64,000 nt of DNA from Catonia carolina. Its lineage: Eukaryota > Arthropoda > Insecta > Hemiptera > Achilidae. The notes beneath the pieces were generated by a model. It had not been told where the DNA came from. It searched no databases and saw only the letters and a program-made list of their open reading frames with translations. The position numbers were made by a program, and so were the translations under genes. Below, piece by piece: positions 1 through 11,814 of this stretch (within the stretch, counting starts at the first letter, position 1; each line of letters opens with the position of its first letter). Where the stretch lies: positions 34,790,784 to 34,854,783 of the forward strand of contig JAQMRL010000010.1 of assembly GCA_035578175.1 (NCBI GenBank). Reading direction: 5' to 3'.

Positions 1-32
1 TTCTCCTCTTCTCTTCTCTTCTTTTGTTGTTA

Positions 33-945
33 TCTGACAACTTTCTCTTGCCAATGCAAATAATTACCAATGTAACCTAATCTCAGTAATAAAATATTAG
101 AAATAAACAAGAAACTAACCTCAAGAAACCTAACCTATTTTTAATCACGAGTTAATGATGTAACATGAAAACCAACCTTAGTTTGGCTTAATAATACGGA
201 AAATCACACTTTCTCGCTAAAATAGGCTCTGTAGTGAAAAATTCTCAAAATAAATGTTTTAATCTTATAGTTTACTATAAATTTGATTATACAAATTTTC
301 GTAAAATAGCCGAAATCTTATAAAATCCATTTTTTACAGATTTTCATGAAAAAAAAACAGATAATCGCTAATTACAAAACTATCGCAAAACTAAGAATTA
401 TACAAAGAAAATGTTGAAATAAAAGTTGTAGATTTTTAAATTTTCTACACCCTTTATTATACACTTTTACGTTAAAATACACATTAGGGCCGCAATCTTA
501 AAAAAAATCATTTTTTCTACAAGAGAAGAGCCTCGCCAAGAATTGCAGCAGAATTGGCGCCTACGCTGCCTTGTAGAGCATAAAAATGTAATAAATGAGG
601 CGATTTTTAAAAAAATCGTAGGAGCCGTTTTTGAGAAAATTGCAAAAAAATTAAAAGTGATACGATGAATACTACATCCGGTTGACCGATTTTACTAAAA
701 ACGTTTGCGTTGGGTCCTCTAGTGGTACCTAACTTAAGTTTCGAGTTTCAACTTTGTATAATTTTCCGTTCTTGAGATATTTTGTTTACACACACCGCAC
801 AGACCAATCGCTAACAACATGTTTTTTTTAGGTTCAGGGGGTCTGAAAACGTGTAGATCTGGTGAAAACTCGATTTCGGAAAACCGATATGAAAACAATA
901 CTTTGCTTCATATATATTCATAATATAGGCAAGTTAAGATAAAAA
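33..945 (+). mobile_element. Element A copy 1 (non-coding, about 0.9 kb)
   Basis: First of about fifteen copies of the dominant repeat. The 5' marker CTTTCTCTTGCC lies at 41-52. Two related internal blocks each carry a CACTAATTGACGCTAAACTA-type motif, here decayed. They are followed by a block resembling GGCGCCTACGCTGCCTTGTA (555-574), a CCGGTTGACCGATTTT motif near 677, a short CA-rich stretch near 787, and a 3' end with TATATATTCA followed by AATATAGGCAAG (911-932). No open reading frame is shared between copies, so this is a non-autonomous element. The 5' end lies near the window edge and is decayed. Confidence 0.85.
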
Positions 946-1611
946 TTTGTTACTCGTCTTTTCTTCCAAAATTAAAATAATAATATTTCTGTAAGGAATA
1001 AGATTTTCGGTTGAAGCAAGACGTTAAAAATTCTGCCAAAACCATCTAGGCCTACAGTGAAACACAAAAAACAAAATAATAAATGCCGAAAATACATTAA
1101 TTTTATAATCTTAATGAGGTTATTCCATTACGGTGAAGAATATTAATTGAGAACTCTCACAGAAGAAATGAAAATAATTTTAATGTAAAGTTGGACGATG
1201 AAAAGTTTAAAGTAGATGTAAGTTACGTATAATAATAATAATTATTATTATTAAAAGTTGGAAACGGTAACTCTAAATTAACTCCAAAAGTTTTTCTCAT
1301 TTATCTTTCAAAATTCTGTAATAATTTTAATAGGGTTGACTTTAATAAAAATATTTCTGTTGTATTTACATCATAAGTCTTTAATACTCAGACTGATCCA
1401 ATGTTATTTATAAAATTAATTATTTTTTAATCAGTTTCTTAAATTCAATTTCATAATTTTGGGTTTTTTCGTTTTTTTGGTTGTGCTAACTAATTTGTAA
1501 GTAATATCACATTTTGTAATAGTCGGTATTTTCATCTTGAGTAACAGTTAATTATAAATACAAAATTATATTTTCGATTGAAACTGATAATTAAAATTAT
1601 TGGTGACAATT
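946..1611. other. AT-rich unassigned spacer with TAA/TTA microsatellite
   Basis: No coding signal or recognised family. A (TAA)n run turns into (TTA)n at 1229-1252, making a self-complementary microsatellite. A TAGGCCTA palindrome lies at 1047-1054. Confidence 0.5.
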
Positions 1612-1890
1612 TTTAAAATTGTCATCATTTTGTTTTGTCCATCCGTCACAACCAGATGTCAAAAACTATAAAGATAGCAACAAACGCTTCGGATTCGTAA
1701 TCTACGTGAAAAGGCCACTACCTTTTTAGCCTAAATTGAATTTGAAGTTCCGGTTTCGACCGGAAGTGACACAAAACCAGAATTCAAGAAATCAAAGTCG
1801 GAATTAGGAAACAAAAATAGTGTCATTTGATTTCTATTAGAAAGTAGATACAGAAAGCACTGGGTTGAAGTTCGACTGGAAGTGGCCCAA
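1612..1890 (+). repeat. Dispersed repeat F, single copy
   Basis: This matches the family that forms the tandem array at 11.8-12.7 kb. Shared parts are a head with a TGTCCATCCGTCACAA-like motif near 1637, GTTCCGGTTTCGACCGGAAG near 1748, AAGTCGGAATT near 1794, and GTGTCATT with a GTAGATACAGAAA box near 1820-1855. Only about one and a quarter monomers are present. No coding capacity is evident. Confidence 0.7.
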
Positions 1891-1984
1891 AATAGACTTC
1901 AGTTCAATACAAAATTGCGACAACTGTACTGATTTCGCAATAGATCTCCTTTACTAATTTCTTAAAATAACTGTTGTGCAAATA

Positions 1985-2520
1985 ATTATTAAAACTAGTT
2001 TGGACTTCGGAGTCCAGTTATTTGTCTCAGCCAAAGTCAGTAATCTTAATCATCTACAGACGTTCCAATCAAAATTTCTACGTTTAACAACAAGAGCTTT
2101 GTACTGCGTAAACAATGACACTCCGAATTAAGAATTCCTACCATTGAAGAGGTAGCACTATCCTATTATAGAAAATTATTTTCAACATTTATACTAAATC
2201 CGAATTTTCTAATTAAAGAACTTCATCGCTTTCACCTTTCTAAGAATCCAGCCAGGCCCCTTAAAAGAAGATGGAATAGAGATCTTCTCAGAGTTATAAC
2301 TAAAAAAAAGTATATAAAAAAAGACACAATTAAATAGACTAATATTACAGTATTTTATACTTAATTATATATCCAAAGATAAGTTATACCAATGTGTATC
2401 AATTTATCTTTGTGTTTCCTTTTTTCATGTTACTTTATGTACGTATATTACCTTTTCTAGTAGTCGTGTATTTTTGTACTGTTGAAAATTTCAAATAAAA
2501 GATTAAAAAAATAAAAAATT
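1985..2520 (+). pseudogene. Jockey-like LINE, reverse-transcriptase C-terminus and 3' tail
   Basis: The C-terminal end of a non-LTR retrotransposon ORF2. One frame reads SAKVSNLNHLQTFQSKFLRL from about 2030; after a stop and frameshift near 2120 another reads IPTIEEVALSYYRKLF from 2134. It goes on to RPLKRRWNRDLLR and stops at 2335-2337. The order (Q-FQ-K-LR, then the hydrophobic block, then RRW-RDLL) is that of Jockey-clade proteins. An AT-rich 3' UTR follows, ending in AATAAAAGATT and A-rich sequence near 2495-2520, as expected for a polyadenylated retroposon. The 5' truncation and broken frame mark a dead copy. Confidence 0.75.
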
Positions 2521-3240
2521 TGTCCTTTACTATTATTCACCTCTATCTAAATTTTAAGGTTTCCAAATATTTTAAATAATTTTGGTTTTCTTTTGGAATC
2601 AATACTATTGAATATTATCTTGGTCAAGTAAATACTTTTATCACATTTACTTACAATTATTTTTAAACTGATTATAAATAAACTTAGGTGTTAAAAATAA
2701 ATTGTTGTAACTTAAGTTTACTCAATTTTTTATAAGGACTACACATTGTAACACAAATCAATAAACTAATATATTATAAGTATGTGTTAAATGTATAGTT
2801 CTTTAAGTTGCCCTAGTTTAAAGAAATAAGGCATGAGTTGAAAGTTAGCAGACATGTATATAACAGAGCAGGTGTTTAAAACAACTTGCTTGAATGTTAC
2901 ACTTTACTAAATCACTAACAATTTTCTTTATAAATCATTCTTATTATTTAAGAATTTTGTTAATAACATTAATATAGTTTATTTATAAATTACAGTCGTT
3001 TGCTAAATTTTACCTAATTAAATTAATTTATCTGTACTTAAATAACTAATACAGTAAGTGACAAAATAAAGTAGAAACTTAGATTCTCAAAGAGTAACCT
3101 AAATTTTTTAATATGGCAAATTAATTATGTCAGTTATACGAAAATCCTGTCATGGCAACTATCGGAATCCAACATTACTTGAACCTTATACAAGACTGCC
3201 ATAAAAAATGGTGTTTAAAGATCAACGAAAAATGTTTATA
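2521..3240. other. AT-rich unassigned spacer
   Basis: Low-complexity AT-rich sequence with stops in every frame and no recognised repeat. Confidence 0.5.
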
Positions 3241-3640
3241 TGTTAAATTTACATTTCTTCTTCTTCTTTCAAGGATTAGCCATCTCTGCTTGTTCCGAAC
3301 CTCTCAAATCTGAACATCTCTTTCTCGGGCGTCCTCGTTCTCTCTCTTCCTCCGGTTTATAGCCCAGTGTTTGCTTAGGTATCCTATCCTTCCTCATTCT
3401 GCTCACAGCTCCAACCTCTGCATTCGGTTCTAAAATACCCTGTCGTTTAAAAAGAAGATGTTGAGTTCTTTCCTTATCTCGGTATTCCTGTAACGATCTT
3501 TTCTACTACACCCATACGTATGTCGAAAAAATTTCATTTCAGATGTATGCAATCTACTCTCCTCTAGCTTTGATAGCATCCAAGTTTTACTGCCATAGAG
3601 TTGGGTCGGCAATGGTATTGTTTTATAAAATCTAACCTCG
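3241..3640 (-). pseudogene. RTE-like LINE, reverse-transcriptase C-terminal fragment with GAA tail
   Basis: On the minus strand a 60-residue frame (3430-3612) reads LYGSKTWMLSKLEESRLH followed by EMKFFRHTYGCSRKDR and IRKELN. This is the conserved region after the catalytic palm in RTE-like insect elements, usually LYGSE-W and EMRFLR--GCTR-DRIRN-.IR.EL. Downstream on the same strand the 3' UTR ends in a GAA-rich tail, seen on the plus strand as TTCTTCTTCTTTC at 3256-3268. The same tail style recurs at 28.6, 42.2, 49.25 and 62.27 kb. The rest of the ORF is missing. Confidence 0.8.
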
Positions 3641-3654
3641 TGTTTTAGCTGGTG

Positions 3655-3800
3655 CTATTTTGCTACTCATATGTAGTGAATTGGCAATCCCACAAAAAAT
3701 GTACTTCATCTGCACAGCGCTCGTAACGCGGCCAGAGGATTTTCTTAACTACTAGAAAATCTCATGATACCTCATTGACATTTCTTTAGAAAAATTATTC
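3655..3800 (+). repeat. LINE 5'-end-like fragment
   Basis: The segment with CTCATATGTAGTGAATTGG, TGGCAATCCC, GGCCAGAGGATT and CTTAACTACT matches 42390-42500. There the same sequence runs into an endonuclease N-terminus. This is therefore the 5' part of that LINE, lying head to head with the minus-strand 3' fragment before it. Confidence 0.55.
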
Positions 3801-3814
3801 ACAAATATATTTTA

Positions 3815-4140
3815 ATGACACACAAATCCCACAAAGAGATACAGCTAAATATCTGAAATTACACCTAGACAAACGTCTAAATTGGAGAACAAACATTCAG
3901 TAGAAACAGAAACGGTTATACTCAACAATTAAACAATTTTTTAGTCTACTATTACCGACACAAAAACTGTCGCTTCAAAACACTTTTTTGGTAATAACCT
4001 AGTATCCAAACCCTTCTTTCCAACTCTACTTCAGACCTTTACGGCTTCTTACGTTGACGAAACAGCGATATTAGCTCCAGACCAAAACCCTCTTCACGCT
4101 TCACAAACACTCCAATATCATTTCCATCTCTTACATGAAT
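3815..4140 (+). pseudogene. Jockey-like LINE RT fragment, rearranged order
   Basis: Translation gives RDTAKYLKLHLDKRLNWRTN around 3838-3897, equivalent to the Jockey motif YLG--LD-RL-W. Further on comes SYVDETAILAPDQNP around 4050, equivalent to the catalytic YADDTAIL motif, with the first Asp kept and the second changed to Glu and Ala changed to Val. In intact elements the YADD block precedes the YLGL block, so the two are inverted in order here. Stops interrupt the frame. Confidence 0.65.
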
Positions 4141-4167
4141 AGAGAATGGAGTAATTTTGTGGAAATT

Positions 4168-5031
4168 TGTATATAATCAAAATTGTAGGAAATTAAAAAA
4201 TCCTCCAGTTTTTATTTCGAAATTTGTTTTCTACGCCGCTTAGTTTAGCGTCAATTAGCGATTTTCTGCATTTTTTATCAAAATCGGTAAAAATTGGATT
4301 TTTTATGATTGCTGACTTAGTATGCATTTTACAACAAAAGGTGTATAAAAAATATATAGAAAAATAAAGACCAACAATTTATATTTCAATCATTTTTTTT
4401 CTACAGAGCCTAGTTTAGCGTCAATTAGTATAACATTATACGGGAGTTAAACATGGGTGATAGGGCTGTAAGAAGGAAGAGGATAGAAGCTTTTGAAATG
4501 TGGTGCTATAGGAAAATGTTAAAGATTAGGTGGGTGGACAAAATAAGTAATTTAGAGGTTCTTAGGCGAGTGGATGAAAAAAGAAGTATATGGAGGCATC
4601 TTACCAGAAGAAGGGATAGGCTAGTGGGGAAAATCTTAAGACATCCAGGTTTTGGTCTGTCAATAATGGAGGGTAATATTGAGGGAGTGAATTGTAGGGG
4701 GAGGCAAAGGTTAGAGTTTATAAAGCAAATTACAAAAGATGTAGGGTGTTACAGGTATGTAGATATGAAACGACTTGCGCAAGATAGAACTGCATCAAAC
4801 CATTCGAGAGACTGATGACAAAAAAAGTGATTTTCCTTATTTTTAAGTTCTACAGTAGTTGATTTTTATTTTGCGTCATTCACTTATGACTAAAATTATG
4901 TTTATATATGTTAAATAACGTTTAATAACGCTTTTTTTCTTTTTACGTGATTTATTTATGATTAAACATAGGTTATATTGTTTATTATTTATATTCGTAA
5001 GGGAAAAGTTATGTGGGTGTTTCACACCAGA
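4168..5031 (-). mobile_element. Element A copy 2, interrupted by a LINE fragment
   Basis: Minus-strand copy lacking its 3' half. The two internal repeats show TAGTTTAGCGTCAATTAG at 4241-4258 and again at 4411-4428, about 170 bp apart. After the second, the element is broken by a LINE insertion (4429-4826) and resumes with GTGATTTTCC. The 5' end, read on the minus strand, is TCTGGTGTGAAACAC ending at 5031, and the flanking base on that strand is A. Confidence 0.85.
4429..4826 (+). pseudogene. RTE-like LINE, C-terminal 120-residue frame nested in element A
   Basis: An open frame at 4453-4815 reads RKRIEAFEMWCYRKMLKI, then WVDKISNLEVLRRV, RRDRLVGKILRH and RGRQRLEFIKQITKDVGC, ending SNHSRD and stop. 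This is the end of an endonuclease-reverse transcriptase of the type abundant in insect genomes. The expected WR-A residues before SN are missing, an in-frame loss of about four codons. The insert ends with GACTGATGACAAAAAA. It is 5' truncated with a very short A tail, as expected for target-primed reverse transcription. Confidence 0.85.
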
Positions 5032-6215
5032 TTTTTTAAAATAATTTCAGTGATAAAAAATACTTTGAGATTTTTTTAAAACATATATGGTAATTTATAC
5101 CGAATAGGAAATATAAAAAATATCTTGAACAGTCGACATTAATGTAGAATTTCGAATAATGAAGTTAAAAAAGTTTACGATTTTTCAGCACAAATGTTTC
5201 ATCAAATCGCTAACAATACAAGTAATGAAATTGATAAGTCAAGTAGACATATTCTCATGATTTTTAAAATGAAATTTTCGATTTCAAAATTTTATACTAG
5301 TTTCAGACAATAAATCTTATAAAGTCAAGAATTATTATATCTTAATATACACATAAATAATTTAAAATAATAACAAAACTTTTAAATTAAGTAATAAGTA
5401 ACTTAATAAAAGAGTTAATTAACAATTAAGTAAACTTTAAAAGTTTCCATCTTTAATTGGACGCGGAAAAGTCAGGAAAGGTTTAGTAGAGATTAATGTT
5501 TATAAACTCAACGCCACAACACGTTCATACGTAAATATTATTACTCGAAATCATTTTCATAATAAAATATACTAAACTCCTTAAATTAACTATAAAACTT
5601 ATATTAGATAAGTTAATAAAAATTATAATTATATATTAAATTAATTAACTAAGTTAAACTGAACTTTTAGTTTTTAATATTCATTTTAAAAGTTATATTA
5701 TATTTTAAATATTAAATTAAATGAATATAATTTATGTATATATTAATTTCGTTATCATAAAATTTCATGATTCATTTGCATTTCCTATTAACATCCATTT
5801 ATAACTTATAATATAATGAATTTATTATAACAATACCATATTTGAAGAGGATATATCTAGAACGAATATCTTATTAGAAAGAAAATACATGTGATTCAAA
5901 ATTTCTGAACAATCTCTCAAGTACTGATTTTGTAGCTAAAAATTTATAAAAATATTTTTATAAATAAAGGTCTTGAAACGCTTCGTTACAACTGATGAAA
6001 GATTTCACCAAGTTTCACTTACCCCGGTGACATGAGGCCATACTGAATTTTTTATAACATGTTAAAATATTGCTTTACCCTATCAGTTTCTTTAATCTAT
6101 TTACTACGAGTAATTATCATCATTCTCATTATTATCACCACCATATCATCATTATCATTGTAGTAGGCCTATTCGATTTTATCTTTGCCGCGTCTCTAAA
6201 CCGAAAATATTTTTT
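5032..6215. other. AT-rich unassigned region
   Basis: No coding frame and no recognised repeat. Contains a short ATCATCATTATC-type simple stretch near 6115-6160 and a TAGGCCTA palindrome at 6164-6171. Confidence 0.5.
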
Positions 6216-6544
6216 TAATCCATATGAGTTTACGTTGCAATCTGTTTAGACTAATTTAAGAACAATAAGCCACCCCGTAACCCAATGAGATAAGAATTAT
6301 GTGTATGACATGCCAATGAGGTGTAGTCTCGTACACACTCAGGCCAACATTTCTAAGAGAGTATAATTTAATTGATCCCCAACCATCAAAGTACACCGGT
6401 AACCACTGTCTGATATTCAAACCCATATAAAAGTAAAAGTAACTATATTTACTAGGATTTGAACGAGGAACCTTCGTCTCCGAAAGTCAGCTGTTAAACA
6501 GCTAACTCGTAGCGACGACTGTACTGCTAGACCAACCCAGTGGC
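6216..6544 (-). mobile_element. SINE D copy 1 (tRNA-derived head)
   Basis: The minus-strand head reads CCACTGGGTTGGTCTAGCAG, an A-box-like TGGTCTAG. About 70 bases on comes GTTCAAATCC, a good B box (plus-strand GGATTTGAAC near 6458). The body shares a TGATGGTTGGGG-type motif near 6386 and a CTCATTGGGTTA motif near 6280 with copies at 37.5, 43.6, 47.0 and 53.2 kb. It is nearly full length. Confidence 0.85.
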
Positions 6545-6852
6545 TTAACTATTATTCATAGCTGTGTTTTTATAGTTAAGTATTTGAAACACTACTGAAA
6601 GTTGTTTTCGTTCATAAAATGTTTAAATTCAGACATGCGTAACGCCTAAAATTAATATTAGAAAGAATAAACAGAAGAATTAATTGCACAATAATTAAAC
6701 TATGTTAAAAAAATAGTGCGACAAACGCCGGTTGGACGGTTATGTTTTGACTAAACCGATTTGTGCATGATCGGCATGAAATTCAAATTCAAAACATGAA
6801 TTTCATATTTTGACACTGTAATTCCTTGGTTTTTAGGCGCCGCCGATTTATT
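6545..6852. other. Unassigned spacer
   Basis: AT-rich, with no recognised family or open frame. Confidence 0.45.
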
Positions 6853-7792
6853 TATTTTGCTAGCCCTATATAAATAAATATGTATGGAAGGGAAGTATTA
6901 TTTCGATGTAGATTTTTCAGAATCTAGTTTTCAACGGAAATACACGTTCAGACCACCTGAACCCAAAAAAAACATGTTTTTAGCGATTGGTGTGTATGTG
7001 TGCGCGTGCGTGAGTGTATGAGAAGAATATCTTAAAAACGGTATATATTACGAACTTAAAACTTGCAACTTAAGTTAGGTACTAGGGGACCCGACACAAA
7101 CATTTTCATCAAAATTGGTTAATCGAAAGTAGTAATTTATTCGTGCAATTTTTCACTTTTTGCAATATTACTTTTTTCAATAACGGCTTTTACGAAATTA
7201 TTTTAAAAATCGCTTCATTTATTAAATTTTATGTGCTCTACGAGATAAGGTAAGTGCCATTTCTGCTAAAATTCTTGGGAGATTGTGCTCTGGAGGTAGA
7301 AATTGTTTTTTCTTTAAGATTGCGGCCTTAAAATGTATTTAAGAGAAAAGTTAATTATAATTATTATTAAAGTTGTAAGGAATTAAGAAACCTTCAAATC
7401 TAATTTCAAGCGTTTCAACGACGCTTAGATTGAAGTCAATCTGTGATTTTCCGTATTTTTCTCATCAAAATCCGTAAAAAATGAGATTTTTTAAGATTGC
7501 AGGCTTAGTATGCATTTTACGACGTAAGTGTGTGCAATTAAAGTTAAAGGAAATAAAAGAATCTAAAACTTTTATTTCAAGCATTTTTTCAGAACCTAGT
7601 TTAACATCAATTAGTGATTTTCCACATTTTTAAGTTCTACAAAGGTTGATTTTCATTTAGGTCATTCACTCATGATTAGAATTTGGTAATTTTTTTACAT
7701 TATATTGTTTACTCACGATAAAACAGAGATTATATTGTTCATTATTTACATTGTCAAGAGAAAGTCATGAGAGTGTTTCAAGCCTCTCAAGA
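6853..7792 (-). mobile_element. Element A copy 3
   Basis: Minus-strand copy covering most of the element: decayed 3' end near 6853-6870, GT-rich microsatellite remnant TGTGTATGTGTGCGCGTGCG near 6990-7010, CCCGACACAAACATTTTC near 7089, internal repeats at about 7430 and 7605, and the 5' marker GTCAAGAGAAAGTC near 7753. The target-side end is degraded. Confidence 0.8.
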
Positions 7793-9471
7793 TTGAAGTT
7801 ATCAGTTTTAAGATTTCTTACTTAGATAGAGTAAAATTTTCGACTGTTGATTTATTTTTCTAAATTATCCTATAATTTTCTTTGGGTTTCAAGAAACTTT
7901 GATTATTTATTTTTATATAGACTACCTATATTAGCCGACTAAACTTTTAGTTAGTGTTTTTCAAACAGTGGTGGAGGAAGTTAATAATGGTTGTACGTAA
8001 CACTACGAGTGTTGAAGCAGTTTATTCCTTGGTAAGTAGAAATAAAAAATTATTTGAATGTTAATGGCCACATTTCTTTGAAGTTAAGTTTCGTTTCAGT
8101 CTTGGTTAAGTTTTAGAATGTATTGTAAGTTATATTAAATTTAGTCTGTAATTAAGTTAAGTAGTTTGTTGCAATTTCTAGTTATTATATTTGTAACAAT
8201 TAATTGAATAAATTAATTTGTAAATAAATATTTGTTATAAATTTAAAAAGGTGTTTAGATATAAATAACTAAATCCTAAAATACGATGGAATAATCGTCA
8301 GAATATTGTCCCCTAGCGTAAAACAGATTCTTTTCATGAATTTTAAAATCCATTTGCTTCACTTACATATTCTCCAATCTGTGTTCCTTATGATAACAGT
8401 ACTTTATAATATCGTTTCAATAAATAATATTGTATATTTTAAACTGAATTAACAGTTTCTTTAACAAAAATGAATTGATACATGTACATTTGATTCTAAA
8501 ATACCGGTTACAAAAAGAAATATGGTATTCCGTTTCAGTAATCATTATAAATTTATGTAGAACATGGTACACAATATTCTCTATTCAATAGTAGAGTTTC
8601 TTAGTGGTTACGTATCAAATTGCATGATACTAGTTATTCCCCTATTACTTTAATTAATCTTTGAGGGGATTTTAAGAAAGAATAAGTACCAGTGAAAGGA
8701 AAACAATGAGGAAGGGATGAAGAGGACGGCTAAGTCTGCTTTAGGTGAAAAACATTACAAGGCTTTGATCGTAGAAAAGAAATTAAAGGAGAAATTAAAA
8801 CGGCGAGAAAGATAGAACGGAAACAAAATGAATAAAACCAGATAATTCCTCTTTTTATTATTAAGAAAGAGACGAATTCCTGTTTGAAAAGATTCCTTTT
8901 TGAATAGATATTGCCGGATAGAAATGGTTTTGAAACTTGATATCCTGTATTACATGATCACTTAATTGGTTGGAGAAAACTCAGAGCAATTAGTGTAAGA
9001 TTTTCAATGTAAATTAAGCATTTGGTAAGAAAAAAGTCAAGTTTCTATCTTTTTAAGATAAATCCTACTAAACATCGAAATTCTCTAAACCCTTCCTTGT
9101 TACTACAAAGACGAATTCGATTCTTGTAATAAGTTAGTTAACTAATGCAGTATTATTAATTGAATTCTATTTTAATTACGGTAAAATTTAATTCCTATGT
9201 AGAATTTAATATGGATTTAAGAATAATAATAGACAGTTAAGCCCCGCTTATTTGTATCACTAGAAAATTGAATCAGTTACTAAAATTGTGAGAAAAATTC
9301 TTTTATTATTAGAATTATATTTTCATTTTATAGAATCATTTCCTGAGAATTACTAGCTATAAAATGTTTGCGTTATGAACCATCTGCAGTATAATACCAC
9401 TCAGCAGTAGGATTTTTACGGGATTACTTGTAGAATTTAAAAAATTGCAACCAATAAATAAAGCAAAAAAA
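7793..9471. other. AT-rich unassigned region; possible LTR-like tail at 8090-8255
   Basis: No coding signal. The piece around 8131-8250 has a CTGTAATTAAGTTAAGTAGT motif that resembles 21090-21120, where CCGTAATTAATTTAAGTAGT occurs, followed in both by an AATTTGTAAATA stretch. This hints at an undefined dispersed repeat. The rest is unassigned. Confidence 0.4.
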
Positions 9472-10494
9472 TCAGGTGCGAAACACTCAAACAACTTTCT
9501 CTTGCATATGTACATAATGGAACTATAACCTATGTCTGTTTAATCATAACTGAATTGCCATCAGTTTTTCGGTTCCGCGAATACGGGGAGAAAATAAATT
9601 TACAGAGATTCCACTTTCAAACTAGTAAACAATTTAAAATGAAAAACATAACCTAATTTTATTTATGAGCGAATGAAGCAAAATTAAAATCAACCTCTGT
9701 TTGACTTAAAAATACAAAAAAAATCAGTAATTACCTCTAAACTAGGCTCTGTAGAAAAAATGCTAGTAATAAAAGTTGTAGGTTCTATAACTTTAATTAT
9801 ACACATTTATGTCGTAAAATGCATACTAAAGCCGGAATCTTAAAAAAATCCCATTTTTTACAGATTTTCATAAAAAAAGAAACAGAAAATCGTTATTTAC
9901 TGCTAAACCAAGCGTTTTACAAAAAATGTTTATATAGAAAGTTGTTTAAATGTTTTTTTTGTTTTAAATTTTTAAAAGGATTTTAAGTGTTCTATAACTT
10001 CGATTATCTACAAGTTTGCTGTAAAATGGATATTTAGGCCGTAATCTAAAATAAAACAATTGTTTTCTAAGAGAAAATAGCCTCCCAAAGAATTTAAGCA
10101 GACATGGCGCTTACCCCATCTTGTAGAACATAAAAATGTAGTAAATGAAGCGTTTTTAAAAAAATCGTAGTAGCCGGTTTTGAGAAAATTGCAAAACATT
10201 TAAAAATCGTGCGAATAAAATACTACTTCCGGTTAGCCTATTTTGATGCAAATGTTCGTGACGGGTCTTCTAGTAGTACCTAACGTAAGTTTCAAATTTC
10301 AACTTCGTACGATGTTTCGTTCTTAAGATATTTTGTTCACATGTACACACACAACCAATTGCTAAAAACGCGTTTTTTTTTTGGTTCGGGGGTTTGAAAA
10401 CGTATATATCCGGTGCAAACACGATTTCGAAAAATCGACATGAAAACAATACTTTTCTTCCTATATATTAATAAATGGCAAAAGAACGTAAAAA
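9472..10494 (+). mobile_element. Element A copy 4 (near full length)
   Basis: The 5' end is TCAGGTGCGAAACACTC at 9472, preceded by A; CTTTCTCTTGC follows at about 9499. Internal repeats, the GGCGCTTACCCCATCTTGTA block near 10105, the CCGGTTAGCCTATTTT motif, a short CACA stretch near 10343, and a 3' end GAACGTAAAAA followed by T at 10495 are all present. A 63-codon frame on the opposite strand is incidental. Confidence 0.85.
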
Positions 10495-11588
10495 TATAAA
10501 AATAAGTTCACTCGATTCTTCTTCCATTAAATATTTTAAAATTTTAGTTCGACATATTTGTTAAAATTTCTTAAGAAGTTTAGAACGTCCTTTGATCTTT
10601 AATAAGACACCCTATTGAAACTGGAAAGGCAGATTCAGACGCATATTAATGTTTAATAAAATTTTAAAATACAAAAGGAAATAAAAATTTACTATATTAA
10701 ATATCCGTTCAATAACTAACGTTAAATCTTTTTGAAGCTCACTCTACTGTTAAAAATAAATATTCCTTAATCGTGCTTAAAAGTTTTTTTATATTCATTC
10801 CTACGATGCTCGAATTCACTGGAGACACAAAGTGCTTCCTATGTTGGAAAACTAACGAGTGCAAATATTATTTTACGTGAAGGAAATAAATTTCTGTTTA
10901 TCACGTAGATAATGGAGGATACAATTTTTATTTGTTTTGAAAAAATACAGAGATATTACTTTTTATAAAATTACAATACTTTTTCTTAAAAAAACCGCCA
11001 GAATAAAATCGTTCAAAATACCTACGTATTTCATTTAAATGTTAAGAAACTCCAAAAAATGTAATATACCAAAAAATATATATTTTTACTTAAACTAAAT
11101 GAATACTAATTTTAAATTGAAGAATAAAATTACTTGTTTTAGAATTTAAAATTGCACACAACGTGCTTTTTAATCGTTCAGGAAAGCACTTCATTATTTT
11201 TTCAGACGTTTATTAATTTTATCGAGAAGTTCTTATTTACCTCGTAGTCTACGTAGGCTGAATCTGTATGAAAGTTTAAAAATAACGAGAAGGAAGATAG
11301 GCCTACTCTTGGAAGAATATATCTTTATAATAAGCGATAATTATTTTTAAAAAATATGTTGAAACAATGAAGAATAAGGTATTTCAAATTTCAAAAAGAT
11401 TTTTAAATATTTAGCTCTAGTCATAATTAATTAATTAGGATAAATTTATTTTATTATTTATTAATTTTTTAGTATGTGAGAAACCTGAAAGGAAACAAAT
11501 AAAAAAACCAAGAACTTATTCAAAGAAACGTAGTAAATATGGTTACTAAATTTTGATAACGTTAAAATTTTCAATAAAAATTTCAATC
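10495..11588. other. AT-rich unassigned region
   Basis: No recognised gene or repeat. TAGGCCTA palindrome at 11298-11305. Confidence 0.45.
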
Positions 11589-11790
11589 AAGAAACTACTA
11601 AAGACCGTCTCCGTAGCGTAATGATTAGCACACTAACCTACAAAGTGTCCCGGGTTTGATTGCGGTTAGAATCTGAAAATTATTACCAAGTTAAAATTCT
11701 TCGTTCAGTAACTCGCAGCAGTCGCTAATGACCAAGATGTTGATGTAATTTTAAGTTTATTTAAAAAAACTAAACTTATTTTTTAATTAT
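11589..11790 (+). mobile_element. tRNA-derived SINE-like element
   Basis: CCGTAGCGTAATGATTAGCA near 11612 is an A-box-type sequence; CCCGGGTTTGATTGC near 11649 is a B-box-type sequence at tRNA spacing. A GTCGCTAATGACC motif follows near 11724, then AT-rich sequence. That motif reappears on the opposite strand near 14968. No cloverleaf can be completed, so this is a SINE relic rather than a tRNA gene. Confidence 0.6.
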
Positions 11791-11814
11791 TACTAGTTAG
11801 TGGTAATTTTAAAA

